Shown piece by piece: positions 1 through 4,763 of a DNA stretch of 6,350 bases. A program made the translations under genes and the position numbers. The notes beneath the pieces were generated by a model, which was not told where the DNA came from, did no database searches, and saw nothing but the letters and a program-made list of their open reading frames with translations. Positions within the stretch are counted from its first letter, which is position 1, and the number at the start of each line of letters is the position of its first letter. This DNA comes from JBBSEZ01 sp038239195 (GTDB lineage: Bacteria > Planctomycetota > Planctomycetia > Gemmatales > Gemmataceae), in the NCBI GenBank assembly GCA_038239195.1, contig JBBSEZ010000526.1, positions 1 through 6,350 on the forward strand, given 5' to 3'.

Positions 1-223
1 CTTCAGGTTCACAATCTCGATTTTCAGCCATGCGTTTCGTGTCCTCAATGAGTCCCTTGATGAAGGTAGCGCCGTCAACGTCGCCATCTTCTTCTTCAGC
101 GTCGGAAGCTTCGACAGCCTGCCGCAGCCTATCGCTCAACTCGGGACATTCCCACTCATAGGGCCCCTCGTCTTCATCGGCAGGCGACAAGGCGAGCGAA
201 CGGAGAGGGGTGGATGAACTCAT
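1..223 (-). CDS. Small acidic hypothetical protein, N-terminal part (3' end outside window)
   Basis: This reading frame begins with ATG at 223-221 and stays open for 74 codons to the window edge, so the C-terminus is missing. The protein starts MSSSTPLRSLALSPADEDEG and is strongly acidic in the middle, with runs of Glu and Asp around residues 42-51. It then has a segment likely to be helical, ATFIKGLIEDTKRMAENRD. The start is chosen because AAGGAG (230-235) lies six bases upstream. A hand count gives about 56% G+C, well below the TPR-like gene at the other end of the window, so it may have a different origin. An inverted repeat at 260-282 sits where an operator would be expected. Acidic small proteins with self-binding upstream repeats are often antitoxins, but no family motif is recognised and that reading is only a guess. 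Confidence 0.6.
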   Translation of the reverse strand, partial: MSSSTPLRSLALSPADEDEGPYEWECPELSDRLRQAVEASDAEEEDGDVDGATFIKGLIEDTKRMAENRDCEPE

Positions 224-229
224 GGCGTT

Positions 230-235
230 CTCCTT
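230..235 (-). promoter_or_regulatory. Ribosome binding site of the left-edge gene
   Basis: On the minus strand this reads AAGGAG, six bases before the ATG at 223. It is a near-consensus Shine-Dalgarno sequence. It fixes the start of the small acidic protein and is the main reason for believing that truncated frame is a real gene. Confidence 0.65.
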
Positions 236-259
236 GCTTTCTCAATGAGGCTAACCCTG

Positions 260-282
260 AAATCCTTGCAGTGCAATGATTT
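260..282. repeat. 23-bp inverted repeat, operator-like
   Basis: The sequence AAATC-c-TTGCA-g-TGCAA-t-GATTT pairs at 10 of 11 arm positions around a single central base, the only mismatch being 265/277. It lies 36 bp upstream of the ATG at 223, within the expected core-promoter region of the minus-strand gene. Its position fits a repressor-binding site, possibly for autoregulation. No matching regulator can be named, and use as an operator is inferred from position and symmetry only. Confidence 0.5.
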
Positions 283-317
283 AGGACAACTCGCCCCGCC
301 TCCAACATCTAGGACAA
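282..317. repeat. Pair of TAGGACAA direct repeats (28-bp period)
   Basis: TAGGACAA occurs at 282-289 and again at 310-317, 28 bp apart. The core AGGACA recurs at 353-358 (42 bp further on) and in reverse as TGTCCT at 343-348, inside the palindrome at 341-360. The spacings 28 and 42 are both multiples of 14. The cluster ends where the surface-repeat pseudogene begins. It could be a set of regulator sites or transposase-binding repeats at the end of a mobile element. No transposase is visible in the window. Confidence 0.4.
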
Positions 318-340
318 TCCCCACCTGCCCAGAGGATCGG

Positions 341-360
341 GCTGTCCTCATGAGGACAGC
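341..360. repeat. Perfect 20-bp palindrome GCTGTCCTCATGAGGACAGC
   Basis: All ten base pairs of GCTGTCCTCATGAGGACAGC are self-complementary, with no loop. The arms contain the same AGGACA/TGTCCT core as the direct repeats just upstream. No T-tract follows on either strand, so it is not a standard intrinsic terminator. It lies exactly at the left limit of the decayed surface-repeat gene, which suggests either a protein-binding site or a scar or junction left by a mobile element. Confidence 0.5.
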
Positions 361-876
361 ACCAACCGGAGTGGTGGCGAGTTTAGCGGCTGGATGACCG
401 CGGCCATCAACGCGGCCAAGCGTATGAACGGAGTGCAGCTCGGCCTCCTGGGTAACAGTGTCACCGAGTCGATGACCGGGCTGCAGCTGGCGGTGCTCAA
501 CCTCGGCGCTCTCTCCGCCGGAGAGGTTCGGGGGCTCTAGCTCGGTGCGATCAACGTTGGCGGCAGCGTCCAGGGCCTGCAACTCGGCGTCGTCAACGTC
601 GGAAATCGTGTGCATGGGGTGCAGATCGGGCTCCTCAACATGTGCCGACGACTCCGAGGCGTGCAGATCGGGCTCGTCAATCTGGCCTTCGATCACAAGC
701 CGATCCCGGGGATGATCCTCCTCAATGTGGGTCTCAGCGATCAGGGGCCTGACGGAAACGATAAAGCAGCAGGCTCTTGGAGTCGGGAAGTTCGGGAGTG
801 GCGGGGGGTAATGTTCAGCGTTGAACATCTCTGGAGGGGGAGCCGCGGGGGGTCGGCAGGCTTTGTTCATCGATGA
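352..876 (+). pseudogene. Decayed LA_2272-like surface-repeat protein (5'-truncated, internal amber)
   Basis: One plus-strand frame encodes repeated units of the form G-[LV]-Q-[LI]-G/A-x-[LV]-N: GVQLGLL near 427, GLQLAVLN near 478, GLQLGVVN near 577, GVQIGLLN near 616 and GVQIGLVN near 661. It ends in a KPIPGMILLNVG-like tail. This is the signature of the LA_2272 family of surface-exposed repeat proteins, probably beta-structured and in the outer envelope. TAG at 538-540 interrupts the frame at GL*LGAINV, where the repeat expects GLQLG, so a single CAG-to-TAG change explains it. There is no credible start: the first in-frame ATG codons are 394 and 424, both preceded by family-like sequence, and no signal peptide is present. 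In-frame stops lie further left at 277 (TGA) and 310 (TAG). Family resemblance fades after about 735, and the frame runs on to TGA at 874-876. The piece from 610 to 876 could look like a short gene in isolation but is probably not functional. Confidence 0.7.
812..827. promoter_or_regulatory. TGTTCA-N4-TGAACA palindrome, upstream copy
   Basis: TGTTCAGCGTTGAACA has perfect 6-bp arms around the core GCGT. It matches the arms of the two tandem palindromes at 864-895 and starts 52 bp before them, close to five helical turns. Same arms with a different core is what is expected of repeated protein-binding sites rather than of simple sequence duplication. The binding protein is unknown. Confidence 0.5.
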
Positions 877-904
877 ACATGTTCATCGATGAACATCGAA
901 CATC
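864..904. promoter_or_regulatory. Two abutting TGTTCATCGATGAACA palindromes plus half-sites
   Basis: The 16-bp perfect palindrome TGTTCATCGATGAACA occurs at 864-879 and immediately again at 880-895, so the whole 32 bp is itself a perfect palindrome. GAACATC then repeats in tandem at 891-897 and 898-904, adding a further half-site. The array lies between the pseudogene and the ATPase stop at 915, two convergent units, so it is not in front of a visible gene. No U-tract follows on either strand, so an intrinsic terminator is unlikely. Possible roles are a cooperative repressor site of a lost gene, a partition-like site, or an intergenic palindromic repeat. Confidence 0.55.
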
Positions 905-914
905 GTCCCGCCTG

Positions 915-3722
915 TCACTCCCGGCTTTGCACTTCCGCCACCGGCACCGCCTCGTACGTCGTCCCGCCCGGCATCGCGCAGCTCGGCCGCATCCGCACCC
1001 GCCGCGCCACCATCCGAAACGCCGGGTCCGCGCAATCCGTCGCCAGCACGTACCCCTCCCCCTGCTCCAGCGTCGCCAACTGGTCGATCCTTACCTTGTC
1101 CCATCCAGCGCACAATCCCGACACGTAGTTCAGGCTCTTCTTCGAATTCGTCCGGTGCATGATCACCATCGTAGCGAACTTGATGATCCCCGGCGGCACG
1201 CTCTCCGGGTCCTGGCTCGCCGTGATGACCCACATCCGCCGGTGCCGCATCTCCCGGATCATCTTTTCGATCTTGGCCGCCAGCACCCCGCACGCACCCA
1301 TGTACTTGTGGGCTTCGTCGAACACCATCACCTTGTAGAAAAGCACCTGCTCCGTCTGCCCCTTCTCGTTCACCTCCGCCACCGTGGCCTGCGAAAAAAT
1401 GTCCATCAGCACGGTGAACACCACCATGGCCTGCATCTCGTCCATCCACGGCGCCCGCATGTCGATGATGATCGAGTCCCCCGGCCGCGCCTCGTCCTTC
1501 AGCGAGGGCCCGTCCTTGACGAACCGCCGCACCTGCCGCAGCCGCTCGTCCAGGGTGTCCCGCACTTTGGGCGCAAACTTCTCCTTGTCCAGCGCCTCGA
1601 TCAGCCGGTCCCAGGTCAGCGTCGTGCCCGGCGCAAGCGACATCATCAGCTCGTCGATGACCCGGCTGACCTTCATCAGATACAGCGACGAGTTCTTCGA
1701 CGCCCCCATCAGCAGCTTCAGCTTCTCCCCGTCCAGGTTGCACAGGGGGATGCCCAGCACCCGCACTTCCATGCCCTCGTACTCCCGCTGCCGCTGGGCG
1801 AAAAGAGACTCATCCAGGGGCGGCACCAGGACCAGCTTGCGCCCGCCCATGCCCTGGGGCTGGGCATTGAGCCGCTCCTTCAGCCGCTGCAGGCTCTTTT
1901 TCTCGTTGTTGGCCGCGTTGGCCCGGGCGACGCCCGGAGGATAGGCATTGGCATCGCTGTGGTAATGGCCGTAAATCACCGCCAGCGGCTTCTGGATGTC
2001 GCTGATGTTGGCAATGCGCTGCTGCAACATCTCGATGATGGACAGCACGGTGTTGCTCTTGCCCGAATCCTGGCCCCCGAAAATTGCGATGCTGTGTACC
2101 AAGTTCAGGCACATCTCCAGGGTCGCCCAGGGGGGTACGCGGCCCTCCCGGATGTAGAGCACGCGCAAGAGTTCCAGGTCCTCGATGAACCCCAGCACGC
2201 CCGATTGCGGGCTGGAAGTGAGCTTGGTCCCCAAAAGCGCCGCCGGTTGTAGCAAAAACTTGCGCGGCGGCTTGGGCGGCGGCGGCGGTTCCAGCGGCGG
2301 CGGCTGAGGCCCGGCGGGGTCCGCCGGAAGGACCCCCGCGTGCTTCTCCTGCGCCTGCTTGTCGTAGTACTCCTGGGCACTGATCGGGTACTGCTCGGCG
2401 AATTGATTGCCGATTCTCTGGATCAGCGCCGAGATGTCGATGTGCATGTTTTTCAACATCCCCGCCACCCGGAAGATCAGGCCCAGGCCGCCCTGCTCGG
2501 GGGCCTCGTACTCCGATCCATTCAGCAGGCGGATGGTGTTGTCGTTGAGCCGCGCGAAGCGCTCGAATAAATGCACCATCTGCAAGAGAATCAGGTCCAG
2601 GTCCTCGTGGTCGCAATCCTCCCAACGAAACCCGGATCTGGATGCCGCCCACTGGACCACGTCATAACCCTCCTTGGACAGGCGCTGCTGCTCGGCGATC
2701 AAGGTTTCGGCATGGTCGTCCTGCCGCTCCTGTTCGCCGGCCTGCCGCTCCTTCTGAAGTTCCAGCGAGGCGTGGAACTCGTAGGTCTTCTGCTGCTCCA
2801 GGACCAGCGCCTCCTCGCCGGCCTCGACTTCGGCCTGGCGGCGGGCCAGTTCCTCGACCTGTGCCTGCTGGTTGGAAAGGCGTTCTTGCAGGGCCGCAAG
2901 GCCGGCGTTCAGCTCGGCGGTGCGGGCCAGAATTTGGGCCTCTTTTTCCGCGGCCTTGGACAGGCCCCCCTCGCGCAGCGCCAGATCCTGCGCCTGCTGA
3001 TCCAGATGCCGTTTCTGCACGAAAAGGGCAGATTCTTGCTCGGTCAGGAGGGCCTTTTCGGCCTGCACCTGCTGGTGCTGTTCCTCGATCAACTCGAAGA
3101 CCGTGCCGCCCCGATGGGCGGCTTCCTGCGCGATCTGCTCCAGCGCCAGGACCTGCTGCTTCTGCGCAGCCAGGTCGTCCCGTTCCGCCTGGATGCGGGC
3201 CTGCGCTTCCAGCACGACGTGCGCCTCGGCCTGGCACTTTTCCTTGATCGTCGTCAGTTCCAGCGTCAGCACGTGGACCCGCGTCTCGGCCTGCGACACC
3301 GCCGCCTCCTGGGTCCGCACCTGGGCCCGCAAATCGGCCACTTCGGCGGCGTCGGCGGGCTTGGGCCCCGAAGGGCCGGCCTGGGGGCCCCGCGAATATC
3401 TGCGCTGGTCCCGGTCCTTGCGGTCGTTGGCCAGATCCGCTTCCAGGCAGTTCTGGAGGTCCAGGTTTTCCGCCTTTTCCTGCTCCAGCAGCAGCTTCCG
3501 GCCCTGCTTGATGAGCATGGACAGTTCGCTGCACGACACCTGATCGTAGACCAAGGAAAGCAGCGCCTCGTGCAGCCGGGGATCGGCCCGCTGGATGTCC
3601 ACCAGCGTCGTGGGCGAGACGTCCCGTTCGGCGTAGCGCAGGAATTCGTCCAGGGAGTAGTTTTTGGCCAGCTCCATGCGCCGCTCGATGGTCGAACGGG
3701 ACGAGAGTCCGGTGGCTTTCAT
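915..3722 (-). CDS. Coiled-coil HerA/FtsK-like P-loop ATPase
   Basis: The protein is 935 residues from the ATG at 3722. Residues 1-110 are a charged helical domain. About 122-350 is a long Gln/Glu/Ala-rich coiled coil, 351-450 a second helical domain and 465-487 a proline-rich linker. The ATPase domain covers about 500-910. Walker A is GGQDSGKSN (549-557, K555), Walker B is VMVFDEAHKY (798-807, D802 and E803), and a sensor-like motif follows in ITASQDPESVP (833-843, Q837). R857 in IMHRT is a candidate arginine finger, and the late GEGYVL motif (888-893) also fits HerA. This pattern belongs to the HerA/FtsK/TraG-VirD4 group of hexameric pumps that move DNA or, less often, protein. All key residues are present, so it is probably active. 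There is no obvious transmembrane segment. The substrate is unknown. The start is uncertain: no convincing ribosome binding site precedes 3722, and the frame stays open for 45 further codons up to TAG at 3858-3860. An internal start at residue 16 (3677) is also possible. It is the last gene of the apparent three-gene cassette. Confidence 0.85.
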   Translation of the reverse strand: MKATGLSSRSTIERRMELAKNYSLDEFLRYAERDVSPTTLVDIQRADPRLHEALLSLVYDQVSCSELSMLIKQGRKLLLEQEKAENLDLQNCLEADLANDRKDRDQRRYSRGPQAGPSGPKPADAAEVADLRAQVRTQEAAVSQAETRVHVLTLELTTIKEKCQAEAHVVLEAQARIQAERDDLAAQKQQVLALEQIAQEAAHRGGTVFELIEEQHQQVQAEKALLTEQESALFVQKRHLDQQAQDLALREGGLSKAAEKEAQILARTAELNAGLAALQERLSNQQAQVEELARRQAEVEAGEEALVLEQQKTYEFHASLELQKERQAGEQERQDDHAETLIAEQQRLSKEGYDVVQWAASRSGFRWEDCDHEDLDLILLQMVHLFERFARLNDNTIRLLNGSEYEAPEQGGLGLIFRVAGMLKNMHIDISALIQRIGNQFAEQYPISAQEYYDKQAQEKHAGVLPADPAGPQPPPLEPPPPPKPPRKFLLQPAALLGTKLTSSPQSGVLGFIEDLELLRVLYIREGRVPPWATLEMCLNLVHSIAIFGGQDSGKSNTVLSIIEMLQQRIANISDIQKPLAVIYGHYHSDANAYPPGVARANAANNEKKSLQRLKERLNAQPQGMGGRKLVLVPPLDESLFAQRQREYEGMEVRVLGIPLCNLDGEKLKLLMGASKNSSLYLMKVSRVIDELMMSLAPGTTLTWDRLIEALDKEKFAPKVRDTLDERLRQVRRFVKDGPSLKDEARPGDSIIIDMRAPWMDEMQAMVVFTVLMDIFSQATVAEVNEKGQTEQVLFYKVMVFDEAHKYMGACGVLAAKIEKMIREMRHRRMWVITASQDPESVPPGIIKFATMVIMHRTNSKKSLNYVSGLCAGWDKVRIDQLATLEQGEGYVLATDCADPAFRMVARRVRMRPSCAMPGGTTYEAVPVAEVQSRE

Positions 3723-3857
3723 GACGAAGTCGATGAACTTCAGGCCGGCATGGCGGAAGTCGCGTTTCCACAGCCCGGAGGCCTCCGTTTGGTTGCAGAA
3801 GTCGCCCAGAGCCGCGGCCCGCCCGACCTGGCGGGTCAGGCGGGCCCGCGGATGGGT
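3723..3857 (-). other. In-frame 45-codon link between the upstream TAG and the ATPase ATG
   Basis: These 45 codons lie in the same frame as both the upstream 266-codon gene and the ATPase. They contain no stop and no ATG, GTG or TTG start. Forty of the 45 third positions are G or C, matching real genes here. The encoded text, for example GDFCNQTEASGLWKRDF followed by HAGLKFIDFV, reads like protein and runs smoothly into MKATG. The ATPase may therefore begin upstream at a CTG, be reached by readthrough of the TAG, or have lost a fused N-terminus through a nonsense change. Confidence 0.5.
3818..3844 (-). other. Strong stem-loop 13 nt after the TAG stop
   Basis: On the minus strand CCCGCCTGACC pairs with GGTCGGGCGGG across the 5-nt loop CGCCA. 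That gives an 11-bp, very GC-rich stem with one G·U pair in RNA. It starts 13 nt downstream of the TAG at 3858-3860. There is no following U-run, so it is a poor intrinsic terminator. It may affect translation at the junction, such as readthrough, ribosome pausing or coupling, or partially attenuate the ATPase transcript. Confidence 0.45.
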
Positions 3858-4658
3858 CTACTTGGTCTGGGCGGGCCCGAGCAGTGCCTTGAGGCTGTCA
3901 CCCACCTGCTGGGTAACCTCGGCTCGCGCCGCGATTCGTGCCTGCTGGCCCACGGCGGCGGTCACCTTCTGGCTGGTCGCGACCCGGGTCTTGTTGAGCT
4001 TCTTTTTCGTGTCTTGCGCCTGTTGGATCCCCGGCAGGAAGTAGGTGCCGAGCGGACCGGCCAGGGCCGCCAGGACGCCATTTGCCGGGAGCACGGCCTT
4101 GACCACGTTCCACACCTGGCGGGCGTCGGCGACGACCGCCTGGGAGAGGGGAACGATGATGCTATTGGCCTGGTTGGTGGCATCGGTCAGGACAAGCCGG
4201 AAGGCAAATGAGGAATTCAGCACCTTGCTGCGGGCTTCCAGCACCGGCCCATCCACCTTGGCATTGTACGCCTCGGCGAGGTTCATCCGGCGGATGGTGC
4301 CCGCGGCCGACCCCGCGGGGCACAGACCGGTCTGGGTGGGGACCGGATCGCCAGGCTTGCTGGCAGAAACCGCCTGGGCATCCTGTGGCGCGATGCAACC
4401 CTGGGTGGCGTTGATGATCTTGCCAACCCGATCGATCAGCAGGTTCGAGTCGATGATCGGGATCTCGCCGGACAGGTCGGTATGGAGCTGGGCGACAAAA
4501 CCTTTCAGCGCCGACCAGGAATTCTTGTCGTGGACAACTTTCGCGCACAGCCCGGCCTGGGCCATCTCGTCGGCGGTCTGCTCGGCCTCCAACTCGGTCA
4601 GCTTGACCCCTTTGATCTGGCCGCCCTGGCCATCTGAATTTGGAACATACAAAGACAT
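3858..4658 (-). CDS. 266-residue protein of unknown function, cassette middle gene
   Basis: The start is the ATG at 4658, chosen for AAGGAG five bases upstream. A longer frame to 4736 exists but would begin inside poorly coding sequence and has no such signal. The product starts MSLYVPNSDGQGGQ and has no signal peptide. Residues 18-60 are helical and charged. The middle part carries Cys at 38, 88 and 113. Residues 183-211 are markedly hydrophobic (WNVVKAVLPANGVLAALAG and onward) and could be one membrane helix or a buried hairpin. The C-terminus, 214-266, is a basic, Ala/Gln-rich likely helix ending ALLGPAQTK. I do not recognise the family. It ends with TAG in exactly the frame of the ATPase, with no ATG for 45 codons, so the two are tightly linked and possibly fused in relatives. 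A readthrough product would have about 1247 residues. The context suggests a structural or membrane partner of the ATPase (inference). Confidence 0.75.
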   Translation of the reverse strand: MSLYVPNSDGQGGQIKGVKLTELEAEQTADEMAQAGLCAKVVHDKNSWSALKGFVAQLHTDLSGEIPIIDSNLLIDRVGKIINATQGCIAPQDAQAVSASKPGDPVPTQTGLCPAGSAAGTIRRMNLAEAYNAKVDGPVLEARSKVLNSSFAFRLVLTDATNQANSIIVPLSQAVVADARQVWNVVKAVLPANGVLAALAGPLGTYFLPGIQQAQDTKKKLNKTRVATSQKVTAAVGQQARIAARAEVTQQVGDSLKALLGPAQTK

Positions 4659-4663
4659 GGTCG

Positions 4664-4669
4664 CTCCTT
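4664..4669 (-). promoter_or_regulatory. Ribosome binding site deciding the 4658 start
   Basis: AAGGAG on the minus strand sits five bases before the ATG at 4658. It is the clearest Shine-Dalgarno sequence in the cassette and argues against the in-frame upstream ATG at 4736. Confidence 0.7.
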
Positions 4670-4682
4670 GAGAATGTCGAAA

Positions 4683-4702
4683 CGTGGAATCAGAACTCCA
4701 CG
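4683..4702 (-). other. Small hairpin in the TPR / middle-gene spacer
   Basis: CGTGGA and TCCACG form a 6-bp stem around an 8-nt loop, and flanking AA and TT could extend it past a one-base bulge. It lies in the 105-bp spacer between the TPR-like gene stop (4764) and the next start (4658). No U-tract follows, so termination is doubtful. It may tune mRNA processing or the relative expression of the two genes. The rest of the spacer shows no convincing promoter. Confidence 0.25.
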
Positions 4703-4763
4703 GTTTGAAGTGTGGCGCCAGAAAATCGCCGTGCAAGGGCTTTCATAAGCCGCCCAGCGCAAA

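Noticed and set aside
220..870. Minus-strand 216-codon frame with repeated EEPDLHA/ELQ-type text
   Set aside because: Its apparent repeats are only the complement of the surface-repeat gene on the plus strand. It has no ribosome binding site and overlaps the palindromes.
864..895. Canonical parS (ParB) or Gram-positive LexA box
   Set aside because: The inner bases differ from the parS consensus TGTTTCACGTGAAACA. At the junction of the two palindromes GAAC and GTTC are two bases apart, not the four of the LexA box.
873..2252. Long plus-strand open frame (459 codons) opposite the ATPase
   Set aside because: It is a shadow of the high-GC ATPase gene. It has a low-complexity Arg/His/Pro/Leu composition, no recognisable domain and no ribosome binding site, while the minus frame carries clear Walker motifs.
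3818..3844. Rho-independent terminator of the middle gene
   Set aside because: The stem is strong but no U-run follows, and the downstream sequence continues as coding-like DNA into the ATPase.
538..3860. Idea that TAG is read as a sense codon (e.g. Gln) in this organism
   Set aside because: Two in-frame TAG codons (538 and 3858), with TGA ending the other complete frames, suggested it. But the first lies in a gene that also lacks a start and is preceded by TGA at 277, and TAG reassignment is mostly known from low-GC lineages and phages. Two events are too few. Whole-genome stop-codon use and release factor 1 presence would settle it.
2571..4211. Long plus-strand open frame (546 codons) across the ATPase and middle gene
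   Set aside because: It is antisense to two better-supported genes and its content mirrors the coiled coil (Leu/Gln/Gly runs). It exists because third-position G/C bias removes stops on the opposite strand.
4659..4736. N-terminal extension of the middle gene to the ATG at 4736
   Set aside because: The clear AAGGAG at 4664-4669 supports the ATG at 4658, the extension includes the spacer hairpin, and its residues do not look like the rest of the protein.
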